64,000 nucleotides of DNA from Acidobacteriota bacterium (GCA_003223215.1 QHYH01000107.1:1-64000), one strand, 5' to 3'. Shown: positions 26,217 through 35,864, counted from the first letter of the stretch. Notes: generated by a model from the sequence alone, not told the origin. Numbers and translations: made by a program.

Positions 26217-26750
26217 ATGAGACTTCACGATTCAGCACGATTTTGGAGTGGCCAAAAGAAATCCCAGGCGGGCATAAGCCTGGTCGAAACCATGATCGCG
26301 TTATGCCTGCTTCTGATCGCTGCGGCTGGCATCATGACCATGGCGACCGTGGCCATGACCACCACGGAAAACCAGGGTCATCTGGCCGCGCGCACCGCCG
26401 AATACGCGCAAGACAAAATGGAGCAGCTTCTCGCCCTCCAATATCCTGATGGCAAGACCGATACAACTGTTTTTCCTTCAGTGGTTACGGGGGCCGGAAC
26501 GGGGCTGACGCCGGGCGGTGGCTTGAACCCCAATGCGCCCGTCGCCGGGTATTCGGACTTCGTGGACAAGAGCGGGAACCCAGTCGCCGCTGGGGCCAAC
26601 TGGCAATATGTCCGGGTCTGGCAAATCACGGAAAATGTGGCACTGCAGTTGAAGACCATCACCGTTCTAACCCAGGTTCGCTACGACGTGGGTCAGGGCG
26701 GCATTCTTCCCAAATCCGCCTTAACTTGCTTGAAATCAAGTCCTTTCTGA
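26217..26750 (+). CDS. Type IV pseudopilin, PilV/GspI type (set B)
   Basis: A 177-residue pseudopilin with A-G|I-S-L-V-E-T-M-I-A (Glu +5). The residue after the cut is Ile rather than Phe. The following helix (C-L-L-L-I-A-A-A-G-I-M-T-M-A) leads into A-E-Y-A-Q-D-K-M-E-Q-L-L, typical of PilV/GspI. The ATG at 26217 follows GAGGAAGG. It starts 11 bp after the FimT-like gene and precedes the PilW-like gene by 37 bp. Confidence 0.83.
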   Translation: MRLHDSARFWSGQKKSQAGISLVETMIALCLLLIAAAGIMTMATVAMTTTENQGHLAARTAEYAQDKMEQLLALQYPDGKTDTTVFPSVVTGAGTGLTPGGGLNPNAPVAGYSDFVDKSGNPVAAGANWQYVRVWQITENVALQLKTITVLTQVRYDVGQGGILPKSALTCLKSSPF

Positions 26751-26787
26751 TGGTCGTATGCGGCGAATCGAGAAAGAGTGAAAGGTT

Positions 26788-27969
26788 ATGATGCGCAAAA
26801 AAGAAGCTGGCTTCACGCTGATGGAAACAATGGTGGCTTTGGTGGTTCTCTTGGCCGTTTCGGCAGTCGTCATGTCCGGGATGATGCAGATGATCAAGAC
26901 CGAGGGAACCATCACGAATCGCACGGAAATGCACACCAGTGTGCGCAGCGCGACAGAGCTGTTGGAGCAGGAAATTGGCCAGGCCGGGAAAATCTCTCTG
27001 CCTCCGCCCCCTGCAGGCATAGCTTGGGTATTGTCGCCGCCAGGCGTACCGGCAGCCGCGTTTGGTATCACACCAGACCAACCGGTTACCTTAGCAGTGA
27101 CTTTCAACGTTTTCGACACTACCCCTGCCAACGTCCCAGTTCCTGTCCTGTTTGAAGGTGAATGGATAACTATAGATACCGGGCTGAACAAGGAGGCGGT
27201 GCAATTAACCTGCGCCGGAGGGCCTGGGAACTGTCCGAATCCCTCGTATACATGGAACGCGACCTTTTATTATAGCCATATACCTGCCGCGATTCCGGGA
27301 ACCGGCACGGTCGGTGTTCCGATCAGCGTGCCGGGAGCCTTCTCCGCAGGCATCATCCCGCCCGCAGCAGGGGTCATGGCTGCGCCGCCCCCAGGTTATG
27401 CGGGCTATCCGATGTTCCCTGCGGGCTACCCCTACGGTGACGCGCCTGGGAATGGATCGAGTGGCACGGTGCTGAAACTGTTCGGCGATATCAACGGCGA
27501 TGGCCACATGGTTTACGTCGAGTACACGTGCGTCCCCGGCACCCCACAGGCTCCGGGATTTCTGTACCGCAATCAGGTGAATTCCTGGGATTTACCCGCG
27601 GTGCCTCCGCTCGATCCCTCGAAGATGGTACTAACCGGTGTTCTTGCGAATCCGGCTAATCCTGGCGGAGCGGCCGTCCCCTGTTTTACCTATCAACTTC
27701 AGACGCTGGCAGGTGTCAGCGCAGCGGCCAAGGACATGACCTTTGTGACCGACGTGGCGGTTACGCTCACCGTGCAGACGCAGAATCCCGATCCACAAGT
27801 GCCCCTGGTCAATGGGCGACCCAATTACCAAACCGAGACCAAGGCGCTGCTGAACGTCTCGCCGCGAAATGTTTTCGACGCTTATGAATTCGCGACTCTT
27901 GATTATCTAAACCGTATTCAGCCTACACCATTGATCATCAAAGGTAATACTTTGCTCAATTACCAATGA
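26788..27969 (+). CDS. Type IV pseudopilin, PilW/GspJ type (set B)
   Basis: A 393-residue pseudopilin with E-A-G|F-T-L-M-E-T-M-V-A (Glu +5) at residue 8, then R-S-A-T-E-L-L-E-Q-E-I-G as in PilW/GspJ. It is about 110 residues longer than its set A counterpart through a Pro/Gly-rich middle (many P-P-P and P-A-G words near residues 70-230). The leader peptide is very short (M-M-R-K-K-E-A-G). GAAAGG lies about 6 nt before the start. Confidence 0.83.
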   Translation: MMRKKEAGFTLMETMVALVVLLAVSAVVMSGMMQMIKTEGTITNRTEMHTSVRSATELLEQEIGQAGKISLPPPPAGIAWVLSPPGVPAAAFGITPDQPVTLAVTFNVFDTTPANVPVPVLFEGEWITIDTGLNKEAVQLTCAGGPGNCPNPSYTWNATFYYSHIPAAIPGTGTVGVPISVPGAFSAGIIPPAAGVMAAPPPGYAGYPMFPAGYPYGDAPGNGSSGTVLKLFGDINGDGHMVYVEYTCVPGTPQAPGFLYRNQVNSWDLPAVPPLDPSKMVLTGVLANPANPGGAAVPCFTYQLQTLAGVSAAAKDMTFVTDVAVTLTVQTQNPDPQVPLVNGRPNYQTETKALLNVSPRNVFDAYEFATLDYLNRIQPTPLIIKGNTLLNYQ

Positions 27970-28003
27970 AGGTGCCTTGAAATACGGAAACGGAGAAGTA
28001 TCC

Positions 28004-29458
28004 ATGAAACGAAACAACGAAAAAGGTTCCGCGCTGATCTTTGCCTTGATTCTCCTGCTGGTGCTCTCGGCCATGGCCGGTTCGCTGATGTTCCTGTCCA
28101 ATTCCGAGACCTATTCGAGCATGAATTACCGCACGATGACCCAGGCCCGCTACGGGGCGGAGGCCGGTGTGCACGCGGCGGCAAACTTCATCATGAACAC
28201 CTATGTGCCGCCCGCCGCCCCTGCAGGCGGCAATTTCGCGGGCTTTACCACAACCACTTATCCGGTGACCGATGCCGGAGGCGTGAATCCAATCTTCCTA
28301 TCGACGCTAAGCTCGCAGGCGGCAAATTATCCGAATCAAACCCAGCTGGCTGCTTTCGCTAACGCCATGAACTTCAACCAGCCCCTGCAGGCGGGTCCCA
28401 ACACGGTCAAGTATTCGGCTTCCGCGGAGTTGATGTCCATGGTCTCGATTTTGCCGTTCGGAACCACCACTCCGGTGACCATTCAGACCTGGCAGATCAC
28501 CGCGCATGGAGACGTCGCCAACGTGCAGAATGGCGAAGCCGAAGTGCAAACGACGCTGGAACGCTACATTTCGCCGGCTTTTGCTTACGCCGCATTTGCA
28601 GACGCGAACGGCTGCGCGTCCTTGAGCTTCTCCGGCAATGGCACAACCGACAGTTATGACTCCGGAGCATTGCCCTTGGTTGGTGGAGTGGCCAGCGCCC
28701 CCTCCTCTTTCAACAACTACGGAGGCAACGTCGGGACCAACGGGAACGAAAGCAACAGCGGCTCCAATCCGACCATCCACGGCACATTGTCAACTCCCAA
28801 TGCGGGCTTCGGCGTGTGCACGGCAGGCAACGTCACGGCTTTTTCCGGTAGCAACCTGAATCAGGTCACTGGCGGGCTCATCCAGTTGCCGCAGTCGGTG
28901 AGCTTTCCTACCCCCGCGGTTCCACCACCAGGAACGACCGATGTCACCAGCACGCAGACGCTCGCTCCGGGCAGCTATCAGGACATCACTCTTGCCGGCA
29001 ATGACGTAGTAAGTTTGACTCCCGGCGTCTATAACATCAACAGCCTATCGATCACCGGCAATGCTCGGCTGGCAGTTGCTCCGTATCCCGTCGGCAGCCC
29101 GAATGCTGGCCAATACGGCCCCGTTATCATCAACGTGACGGGAAACAATAACGCCACCCCGATCGACCTGGAGGGCAACGGCATCTCCAACCCGACTTAT
29201 AATCCAGGGGACCTGCAAATCCTTTATGCCGGGACGGGCACGATTAAACTCGCCGGCAATGGCTCGAGCGCGGCTGTCGTCTACGCTCCGAAAGCCACCG
29301 CCGATTTCAAAGGGAACGCGTCCTTCTTTGGATCGGTCATCGCCAATCAGTTGCTAGACGTCGGAAATGGCGCCATCCACTACGACATGAAGCTGAAGAA
29401 GGAAATGTTCACGATTGGGGACTACATGCTCAACTCGTTTACCTGGAACAAGTACTGA
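28004..29458 (+). CDS. Long PilX/GspK-type pseudopilin (set B)
   Basis: A 484-residue protein with a PilX-like start: K-G|S-A-L-I-F-A-L-I-L-L-L near residue 8. It lacks Glu +5 and has the A-R-Y-G-A-E-A-G-V-H-A-A segment of PilX proteins. The C-terminal ~200 residues hold regularly spaced short strands (L-A-G-N-D-V-V-S-L-T-P-G-V-Y-N-I, then I-T-G-N-A-R-L, then L-A-G-N-G-S-S-A-A-V-V-Y-A-P), suggesting a beta-solenoid. The ATG at 28004 has GGAGAAG just upstream. A terminator follows the stop by about 40 bp, ending the set. Confidence 0.82.
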   Translation: MKRNNEKGSALIFALILLLVLSAMAGSLMFLSNSETYSSMNYRTMTQARYGAEAGVHAAANFIMNTYVPPAAPAGGNFAGFTTTTYPVTDAGGVNPIFLSTLSSQAANYPNQTQLAAFANAMNFNQPLQAGPNTVKYSASAELMSMVSILPFGTTTPVTIQTWQITAHGDVANVQNGEAEVQTTLERYISPAFAYAAFADANGCASLSFSGNGTTDSYDSGALPLVGGVASAPSSFNNYGGNVGTNGNESNSGSNPTIHGTLSTPNAGFGVCTAGNVTAFSGSNLNQVTGGLIQLPQSVSFPTPAVPPPGTTDVTSTQTLAPGSYQDITLAGNDVVSLTPGVYNINSLSITGNARLAVAPYPVGSPNAGQYGPVIINVTGNNNATPIDLEGNGISNPTYNPGDLQILYAGTGTIKLAGNGSSAAVVYAPKATADFKGNASFFGSVIANQLLDVGNGAIHYDMKLKKEMFTIGDYMLNSFTWNKY

Positions 29459-29499
29459 TTTTCAGCCATACCGGGGATTTCCCCCTTCCGTGATGCAAC

Positions 29500-29530
29500 G
29501 GGCCGGCCTCGAAGCCGGCCCGCGCCTTTT
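29500..29530 (+). terminator. Intrinsic terminator after pseudopilin set B
   Basis: A perfect 8-bp stem GGGCCGGC (29500-29507), loop CTCGAA, GCCGGCCC (29514-29521), followed by GCGCCTTTT. The T-tract is short, so termination may be partial. Confidence 0.65.
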
Positions 29531-29551
29531 ACGCCGAGCGGTTCGAGCGTT

Positions 29552-29581
29552 TTGGCGTGCAACCGTTCGGGGCGCTATAAT
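29552..29581 (+). promoter_or_regulatory. Sigma-70 promoter of hslV, leaderless arrangement
   Basis: TTGGCG (29552-29557), an 18-bp spacer and a perfect TATAAT (29576-29581), followed after six bases by the ATG at 29588. Transcription would begin at the start codon or within a base or two of it. No ribosome site can fit. Confidence 0.6.
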
Positions 29582-29587
29582 CCTCTG

Positions 29588-30139
29588 ATGCGAAACAACC
29601 CGGGAAGTGCGCCGACGCACGGCACCACGGTTTTGTGTGTGCGCAAAGACAACAAAGTGGTGCTCGTTGGTGACGGTCAGGTGACCATGGGCGATCACGT
29701 CATGAAGCACACCGCGCGCAAAACCCGCCGGCTGTACAACGACAAGGTTCTGGCGGGATTTGCCGGCTCGACCGCCGACGCCATCACCCTGTTTGAACGC
29801 TTCGAAGGAAAACTGCAGGAAACTTCAGGCAATCTGCAGAAGGCTGCCGTGGAACTGGCCAAAGATTGGCGCAAGGACCGTGCGCTGCGTCACCTGGAAG
29901 CCATGCTTATTGTGGCCGACAGCAAGAGTACCTTCATTGTTTCCGGCAACGGCGATGTCATCGAGCCGGACGACGGGATTGTGGCGATTGGTTCCGGCGG
30001 CAGCTATGCTTTGGCCGCCTCGCGCGCGATGTTGAAACATTCCAAGCTGTCCGCCAAAGACCTGGCTATGGAAGCGATGCGCATCGCCAGCGAAATCTGC
30101 ATTTATACCAATGCAAATTTCACGGTCGAAGAGCTGTAA
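29588..30139 (+). CDS. hslV: HslV (ClpQ) protease subunit
   Basis: A 183-residue threonine protease of the bacterial proteasome-like HslUV complex, cytoplasmic. The 12-residue propeptide ends H-G, and the mature chain starts T-T-V-L-C-V-R with the nucleophile at T13. G-D-G-Q-V-T-M-G and the [13 protein letters not shown] motif are canonical. It forms hexameric rings capped by HslU, whose gene lies 250 bp downstream. An in-frame start at 29552 would overlap the promoter hexamers and was not used. Length and motifs are normal for the family. Confidence 0.95.
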   Translation: MRNNPGSAPTHGTTVLCVRKDNKVVLVGDGQVTMGDHVMKHTARKTRRLYNDKVLAGFAGSTADAITLFERFEGKLQETSGNLQKAAVELAKDWRKDRALRHLEAMLIVADSKSTFIVSGNGDVIEPDDGIVAIGSGGSYALAASRAMLKHSKLSAKDLAMEAMRIASEICIYTNANFTVEEL

Positions 30140-30391
30140 CGGGTGGTTGAAGACCGCGGCCACACCCGCGAAGCGACGAGGAATCCCTGTTTTGCCTGGC
30201 CTTTGCCGGAAAGGGATTCCGCGAAACGGTCGCAACCAGCGGCAAAGTTCGGGCGCGTCGGCCTACTCGATTTCATTTGTAAACCATCTCCGGGCCTGTA
30301 GCATCTCTTAATGAGGGGGTGTTAGTCTTGGCTGTGCCTCTATTCATTGAAAACCTGAGACTGATATCTCGGCCTGGGACTGAGAACGCGG

Positions 30392-31831
30392 ATGACCACT
30401 AAGTCCGAAAAGGAAATAATTCTCGCGCCGGGTGGTAACGGCGCCGTCACCGGAGAAGCAGAGGAGCTTCTTCCGGCGCTCGACGACATGACGCCGCGCG
30501 AGATCGTCCTCGAGCTCGACAAATACATCGTGGGGCAAGCGGCCGCGAAGCGCGCTGTCGCCGTGGCCCTGCGGAATCGAGTTCGCCGGCAGAAGCTGCC
30601 TCCCGAACTCGCAGACGATGTCCTGCCGAAAAACATTCTGATGATCGGGCCGACGGGCGTGGGGAAAACCGAGATTGCCCGGCGTCTGGCTCGGCTGGCC
30701 GGATGCCCGTTCATCAAGGTGGAAGCTTCGAAATACACAGAAGTGGGCTACGTCGGCCGCGACGTCGAGTCCATGGTGCGCGACCTCGTCGAGACTTCCA
30801 TCGACATGATCCGCGAGGAAAAGCTCGATGAAGTCGCCGACCGCGCCGAACAAGCAGCGGAAGAGCGCGTGCTCGATGTTCTGTTGCCGCCGCTGCCTTC
30901 TCCCGCTCCAGGCACGCCCGAAAGCGAGGTCACCGCACAGCGCGAACAAAACTTGCGCACGCGCGAAAAGCTTCGCGTCCAGCTTCGCGAAGGCAAGCTC
31001 GACCAGCGCATGGTCGACCTGGAGGTGCGCGAACGCTTGATGCCCGCGTTCGAAATCATTTCCAATCAGGGCGTCGAGGAAATGGACAACAACATCAAGG
31101 AGATGTTTTCCAACATCTTCGGCCAGCAGAAAAAAAAGCGCAAAATGACCGTGGCCGACGCGTTCGAATACCTTATCCAGGAAGAAGAAAACAAGCTGCT
31201 GGACATGGACCTGGTCACGCGCATGGCCGTGGAGCGCGCGGAACAAATGGGCATCATCTTCATCGACGAAATCGACAAAGTCGCGGGGCGCGAAACCGGC
31301 CATGGCCCCGACGTTTCGCGCGAAGGCGTGCAGCGCGATATTCTCCCCATCATCGAAGGAACCACCGTCAACACGCGCTACGGCATGATTCGCACCGACC
31401 ACATCCTGTTCATCGCGGCCGGGGCTTTTCACGTGACCAAGCCTTCCGACCTGATCCCCGAACTTCAGGGACGCTTGCCCATTCGCGTGGAGCTGCAATC
31501 CCTCAAGGAAGAGGATTTCATACGAATTCTGACCGAGCCGAAGAACGCGCTTATCAAGCAGTATGCCGCGCTCCTCGAAACCGAGGGCGTGAAGCTGACT
31601 TTCACCGAAGACGCGGTTGCCGCCGTCGCCCGCTTGGCCACCAGCGTCAACGAGCAAACCGAAAATATCGGCGCGCGTCGCCTGCACACAATCCTCGAAA
31701 AAGTTCTTGATGAAATTTCCTTCGAGGCGCCCGACCTCAAGAAAAAGAACGTTAAAATCGACGCCGCTTACGTCAACAAACAGCTCTTGGACATTGTCAA
31801 GAACCAGGACCTCAGCCGCTACATTCTGTGA
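30392..31831 (+). CDS. hslU: HslU (ClpY) AAA+ ATPase subunit
   Basis: A 479-residue AAA+ unfoldase that feeds substrates to Hsl[10 protein letters not shown] is Walker A (near 89-97) and I-I-F-I-D-E-I-D-K is Walker B (near 289). The inserted I-domain lies between them, and G-Y-V-G-R-D-V-E is the pore loop. The C-terminus D-L-S-R-Y-I-L is the tail that docks between HslV subunits. The N-terminus is about 30 residues longer than in Escherichia coli HslU. The 250-bp gap from hslV has no gene; a separate promoter is possible. Confidence 0.95.
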   Translation: MTTKSEKEIILAPGGNGAVTGEAEELLPALDDMTPREIVLELDKYIVGQAAAKRAVAVALRNRVRRQKLPPELADDVLPKNILMIGPTGVGKTEIARRLARLAGCPFIKVEASKYTEVGYVGRDVESMVRDLVETSIDMIREEKLDEVADRAEQAAEERVLDVLLPPLPSPAPGTPESEVTAQREQNLRTREKLRVQLREGKLDQRMVDLEVRERLMPAFEIISNQGVEEMDNNIKEMFSNIFGQQKKKRKMTVADAFEYLIQEEENKLLDMDLVTRMAVERAEQMGIIFIDEIDKVAGRETGHGPDVSREGVQRDILPIIEGTTVNTRYGMIRTDHILFIAAGAFHVTKPSDLIPELQGRLPIRVELQSLKEEDFIRILTEPKNALIKQYAALLETEGVKLTFTEDAVAAVARLATSVNEQTENIGARRLHTILEKVLDEISFEAPDLKKKNVKIDAAYVNKQLLDIVKNQDLSRYIL

Positions 31832-33222
31832 GTGTCGAAAATGGAAACTGGAAAATGCAAGATCGCGAAGGGAAGTATCACCGCTCCCTGGAAAGCCCGG
31901 ATGGGTCCGCTCCCGTCATCCCACCTGCGGTTTCCATTTTTCCTGTAAGGGAAGCGCTTCCTCACATTGCCGTACGCGCGGCGCGATGGCTCGGCATTTT
32001 GCCATGTCCATTTCCCATTTCGCCTTCGCGAGCCACGCGACGCGCTTGGCGGGAGACGGCTCTTCTTCGTAAGGCACGGGTCACCGGTCACTGGTCAGGG
32101 TTCCTAGCGGTTTTCTGTTATCTATTCGCCCCTTTCTTTTCTGGCTGCGGCGCTCCGGGTGATCCTGTTCCGCCTTCTCCGACCGTCCCCGTTGCTGTTT
32201 CCGACCTCGTCGCGTGGCAGGCCGGTGACGGCGTTGAACTGGTTTTCTCACTTCCTGCAAGATCCGTTTTGGGAGAAAAACTCGGGACCGCTCCGGCCGT
32301 CGAAATCGTTCGCGGTTCTCTGAAACCGGATGGCGCACGCGATCCGAAATCGTTTCGCGTGGTCTACACCATCCCCGGGGCGGTGGTCGGCAACTACCTT
32401 GCCGCCGGCCATGTGCGCTTCAGCGATCCGATTTCGCCTCTCGAAACGAAAGCGCATCCCGGTGCAACGTATGCTTATCTCGTGCGAACGCGGCTCTCGA
32501 CCAGGCGCGCCTCGGCCGATTCGAATGTGGTCACGGCGCGGGTGTTTCCCGTCCCGCAGCCTGTCTCTTCGGTGCGGTCCCAGGTCACCGAGACCGCCGT
32601 GAATCTCACCTGGCCTGTCCCCACGCAAACTTCCGCGGGCGAGCCGCTTTCTGGCATCTCTGGTTACCGCGTGTATCGCGGAGAAATCGATCCGCACGCA
32701 CCCGAGCCCACAAGCAACGACCTTTCAGCCACTCATTGGATTTCTCCGCCGGCGCTTCTTGGGCCTTCCACGACAAACAGCTACAGCGACGCACAATTTG
32801 AGTTTGGGAAGACCTACGTGTACGCCGTGCGCACGGTCGTCCGCGCAGATGGAAGCGAAATCGAGTCGGACAACTCGGAGCCTCGTACGATCACGCCCCT
32901 CGATACCTTCCCTCCTGCCCCTCCGCAAGACCTCGTCGCCGCCGTGCTCCCCGGCGCAACTCCGTCTGCGTTCGTCGTAGACCTGTCCTGGTCCAGCAAT
33001 CTTGAAACGGACCTGGCCGGCTATCGCGTCTATCGAAGTGAACAAGAAGGCGCGCGGGGACAGTTGATTACCCCGGATTTGTTGCCCGTGCCCGCCGTTC
33101 GTGACAGGTCGGTTGCGCTCGGGCATCGTTACTGGTACACCGTGACGGCCGTGGATCGCGCGGGCAACGAAAGCGGGCCCAGCCGTCCTGCTGCAGTTGA
33201 CATCGCCGAACGGCCTTCGTAG
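31828..33222 (+). CDS. Fibronectin type III domain lipoprotein (start uncertain)
   Basis: An envelope protein with at least two FN3-like domains: G-Y-R-V-Y-R words near residues 283 and 395, [10 protein letters not shown] at the boundary, and [16 protein letters not shown] lipobox-like F-F-S-G-C follows a hydrophobic run around residue 107. The frame is open from the GTG at 31828, which overlaps the hslU stop. But the ~80 residues before the hydrophobic run look like translated intergenic DNA, and no good start lies close to the lipobox. Either the true start is a TTG near 31998 or the gene has a damaged 5' end. The function is probably adhesion or envelope scaffolding. Confidence 0.65.
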   Translation: MSVENGNWKMQDREGKYHRSLESPDGSAPVIPPAVSIFPVREALPHIAVRAARWLGILPCPFPISPSRATRRAWRETALLRKARVTGHWSGFLAVFCYLFAPFFSGCGAPGDPVPPSPTVPVAVSDLVAWQAGDGVELVFSLPARSVLGEKLGTAPAVEIVRGSLKPDGARDPKSFRVVYTIPGAVVGNYLAAGHVRFSDPISPLETKAHPGATYAYLVRTRLSTRRASADSNVVTARVFPVPQPVSSVRSQVTETAVNLTWPVPTQTSAGEPLSGISGYRVYRGEIDPHAPEPTSNDLSATHWISPPALLGPSTTNSYSDAQFEFGKTYVYAVRTVVRADGSEIESDNSEPRTITPLDTFPPAPPQDLVAAVLPGATPSAFVVDLSWSSNLETDLAGYRVYRSEQEGARGQLITPDLLPVPAVRDRSVALGHRYWYTVTAVDRAGNESGPSRPAAVDIAERPS

Positions 33223-33262
33223 ATTCGGAGTTCGCTACGGGCGTCTTGGAGCCCAGCTTCGC

Positions 33263-33721
33263 ATGCAACTTCGCACAAACTTGCCGGGTTCCCGCCGGCT
33301 CGGGTTTCTTCACAACGCCGCAATTCGCACGGGTGTGTACACGGGAATTTGCCTTAGTCTGGTTTTTACCACTTGGCTGGTCATCGCCAACCAGGTTCCG
33401 TTTCTGGAGCGCTTTGCCTTCGAGCGCAACGTCGCCGCCGCGGGGGTTTTTGTTTTTCTTGCTGCCGTCCCCGTTCTTCGGTTTCTTCGCTGGCCCGGGA
33501 ATCTTCTGGCTGCCAGCATGATCGCCTGGGTGATCTTCAGCCTGGTCTACCGTGTTCTTTGCCTGATTTACCACGGGCTCGGCGATTGGCACAGCGCCTT
33601 TCAGGTCTTCATGGTAGGGGCGGTGAGTTACATGATGTTCACAACGCTATCCTGGATTGCCGCGATTATCCGGACGGCTCGCGCCGCCGAGATTTCTCAT
33701 CCCAAGCGGCGGGCGAGCTGA
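33263..33721 (+). CDS. Four-helix membrane protein, unknown function
   Basis: A 152-residue inner-membrane protein with four hydrophobic helices: T-G-V-Y-T-G-I-C-L-S-L-V-F near residue 20, A-A-A-G-V-F-V-F-L-A-A-V near 55, and two in the C-terminal half. An R-F-L-R-W loop and a basic tail (H-P-K-R-R-A-S) are also present. The start at 33263 is a guess; a longer frame from 33197 overlaps the FN3 gene. It precedes the FAH-family gene by 6 bp. No family was recognised. Confidence 0.6.
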   Translation: MQLRTNLPGSRRLGFLHNAAIRTGVYTGICLSLVFTTWLVIANQVPFLERFAFERNVAAAGVFVFLAAVPVLRFLRWPGNLLAASMIAWVIFSLVYRVLCLIYHGLGDWHSAFQVFMVGAVSYMMFTTLSWIAAIIRTARAAEISHPKRRAS

Positions 33722-33727
33722 AAACTC

Positions 33728-34519
33728 ATGAGAATTTGCCGTTATCTCCCGCGTGACCCCGCTCGGACTCCGACACCCCGCTATGGGCTCATCGAAGGCC
33801 AAAGCGTCATCGAAATCAACGGCCTGCCCTGGGCGGAATGGACGCGAAGCGCGCACGCCTCGCCTCTGTCAGACATTCGCCTCCTGGCTCCCGCCGAGCC
33901 CTCCAAGATTGTCTGTGTCGGCCGCAATTACGCCGCGCACGCCGCCGAACTCGGCAACGAGCTGCCCAAAGAACCCTTAATTTTTCTCAAGCCCTCTACG
34001 TCGGTCATAGGCCCTGAGGAACCGGTCATCCTGACAAAATTCTCTCACCAAGTAGAGCACGAAGGTGAACTCGCCATGGTCATCGGGCGCCACTGTTCGC
34101 ACTTGCGCGATACCGACGATGCGCTTTCTTATCTTCTCGGTTTCACCTGCCTGAACGACGTCACCGCCCGTGATTTGCAGAAGTCCGACGTGCAATTCTC
34201 CCGCGCAAAAGGCTTCGACACGTTCTGTCCCGTTGGCCCGCACATCGAGACCGATCTCGATCCTGCGAGCCTCCAGGTTGAGACGCGCGTGAACGGCGCG
34301 CTCCGCCAGTCCGGCAAGACCTCACTCATGATTTATCCCGTGCCCGTTTTGATCCGCTGGATTTCGCGCATGATGACGCTGCTCCCCGGCGACCTCATCG
34401 CCACCGGCACGCCCGCGGGCGTCGGCCCGCTGGTCTGTGGCGATACGGTCGAAGTCGCCATCTCCGGAATCGGCGTGTTGCGTAATCCGGTGCACGCACC
34501 CCCGGAACGATTCACCTGA
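33728..34519 (+). CDS. Fumarylacetoacetate hydrolase-family protein
   Basis: A 263-residue FAH-superfamily enzyme. C-V-G-R-N-Y-A-A-H (63-71), the metal-binding E112 and E114 (H-E-G-E-L-A) and D144 (L-N-D-V-T-A-R-D) are in place, with P-G-D-L-I-A-T-G-T-P-A-G-V near the end. Members hydrolyse or isomerise or decarboxylate beta-keto acids (acylpyruvase, oxaloacetate decarboxylase, hydroxyhepta-dienedioate isomerase). The aromatic-catabolism genes that would narrow this are absent nearby. It is probably cytosolic and Mg- or Mn-dependent. Confidence 0.88.
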   Translation: MRICRYLPRDPARTPTPRYGLIEGQSVIEINGLPWAEWTRSAHASPLSDIRLLAPAEPSKIVCVGRNYAAHAAELGNELPKEPLIFLKPSTSVIGPEEPVILTKFSHQVEHEGELAMVIGRHCSHLRDTDDALSYLLGFTCLNDVTARDLQKSDVQFSRAKGFDTFCPVGPHIETDLDPASLQVETRVNGALRQSGKTSLMIYPVPVLIRWISRMMTLLPGDLIATGTPAGVGPLVCGDTVEVAISGIGVLRNPVHAPPERFT

Positions 34520-34539
34520 AGCCCTAATTTCGCTAGAAT
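34511..34539 (+). promoter_or_regulatory. Promoter-like pair upstream of the DUF3592-like gene
   Basis: TTCACC (34511-34516), exactly 17 bp, then TAGAAT (34534-34539). It overlaps the last codons of the FAH gene and would give a leader of about 215 bases before the next gene. The leader includes the dyad GGGCTTTAGCCC near 34615. Confidence 0.35.
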
Positions 34540-34762
34540 ACGCTGGAGTGGGGCCTGTGCGGCGACTGGGGATCGCACCCTGCAAATCCGACAGGAACGC
34601 GAGCACGAGCATCGGGCTTTAGCCCCCGGGAACTGCTTGCTACAGTTCTTGCATGCGCTCTAGCGGGGCTTGTTTGACGGTTGCCGTCGGTCGGTCGCGT
34701 CGGTATCGCCCGAGTCTTCCGTTCCCGCGAATCCCCTAGATCTAGCAAACGGAGTGAGAGCA

Positions 34763-35206
34763 ATGCTTGCTGATTGGAAACTCGTGCTCGTCATGGGTGG
34801 AGCGGCAATCGCCGCCGTCGCCATGATTGTCTACGCGTTTCTCCGCCCGGAGGGTGACCCGGAAGACCAAGAACGCAGGCGCCGCCTTCACCTGAACCAG
34901 ATCGGCCGCATCGCCGAAGGCCAGGTCGTGGACCTTGCCGAGCAGCCGCCCGAACCGAAGAAGCCGCGCAAAAAACTGTTTGGTTTTGGTGCCCGTCCGC
35001 TTGCGGACCTGCGCCCTCGCCATCTGGTCTCTTACAGCTACTCGATTTCCGGCGTGACCTATCACACCGCGCAAGACATCACCGGCCTCGAGAGCCAGGT
35101 GCGCCTCGACCGCCTCGTTCCCGGCCTGCCCGCCAGCGTAAAATACGATCCTTCCAATCCCGTCGACTCCATCCTCGTGGCCGACGACTGGTCCGGCTTG
35201 CGCTGA
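34763..35206 (+). CDS. Membrane protein, DUF3592-like
   Basis: A 147-residue protein with one N-terminal helix (V-L-V-M-G-G-A-A-I-A-A-V-A-M-I-V near 8-23), a basic linker, and a C-terminal beta-rich part. The R-H-L-V-S-Y-S-Y-S-I-S-G-V-T-Y-H and L-P-A-S-V-K-Y-D-P-S-N-P words recall the DUF3592 family (V-x-Y-x-P-x-N-P). The ATG has GGAGTGAG just upstream. The function of that family is unknown. A membrane protein gene and the acyl-CoA carboxylase follow. Confidence 0.6.
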   Translation: MLADWKLVLVMGGAAIAAVAMIVYAFLRPEGDPEDQERRRRLHLNQIGRIAEGQVVDLAEQPPEPKKPRKKLFGFGARPLADLRPRHLVSYSYSISGVTYHTAQDITGLESQVRLDRLVPGLPASVKYDPSNPVDSILVADDWSGLR

Positions 35207-35495
35207 AGAACGAGGCATTGGCGTTCAGGTCACTCCACATGATCGCCCAACCACGTCCTGTACTGAGCCTGGTATCTTGCGAATACGCGCGGTGCGGTGG
35301 CGCCGCTTTCCCGAGAGCGGTCGTTTCGAGCGGCGGCTCGGGCTCGAGTGGAGGGAGGCATTCCCCCGGCCTGCTGGTCTTTTGAAGTGCCAGTCTTTAC
35401 ACGGAAAGGTGCGGAAAGGCGGACTGCAACTGACGACGCCACCCCTAATGGGCTATCCTTAGCTCTGGCCAGAGGAAGCGATCTAGTCCGGTCCA
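35207..35495. other. Intergenic, nothing recognised
   Basis: About 290 bp without a supported gene. Short open frames here have neither ribosome sites nor family motifs. Confidence 0.5.
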
Positions 35496-35864
35496 ATGAA
35501 AACGATCCTTGCTTCGATTATCACCACCGTGCTCATCGTGGCGATGACGCTTGCCGCCATGTTTGCCCTGGTGTGGGCCACGGTGAAGGTGACTTCGCTC
35601 CCAACGCCCCTCGAACGCGCGGTCGGCATGGGCTTGGAACTGCTCCTTGGCATCGTGCTGCTCCTCGGCACCACTTGGCTGGCCACGCATTTGGCCGTTC
35701 GCATCTTCAGCCGGAAAGAGCCGCCGTCTGCGGACTTTTCCGAACTTTCCAAAACCGGCTTCGACGGGTCATCTTCTCCCATAGGGGCCCGAACCAACGC
35801 CCCGTCTGGCGCCCGAACCAGCGCCGTGTCGGGCGACCCATTCAAGGGAGGTTCCGTTGTCTGA
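35496..35864 (+). CDS. Small two-helix membrane protein
   Basis: A 122-residue protein with two membrane helices (about residues 6-30 and 46-68) and a polar, disorder-like Ser/Gly/Ala-rich tail. It overlaps the TTG start of the carboxyltransferase gene by 8 bases, which suggests coupling. It might be an accessory membrane anchor for the carboxylase, by analogy with decarboxylase pumps, but it shares no recognised sequence with such subunits. Confidence 0.65.
   Translation: MKTILASIITTVLIVAMTLAAMFALVWATVKVTSLPTPLERAVGMGLELLLGIVLLLGTTWLATHLAVRIFSRKEPPSADFSELSKTGFDGSSSPIGARTNAPSGARTSAVSGDPFKGGSVV

Noticed and set aside
30344-31687. 447-residue minus-strand frame opposite hslU
   Set aside because: HslU is certain on the plus strand; the opposite frame has no family motifs and a composition expected from antisense translation.
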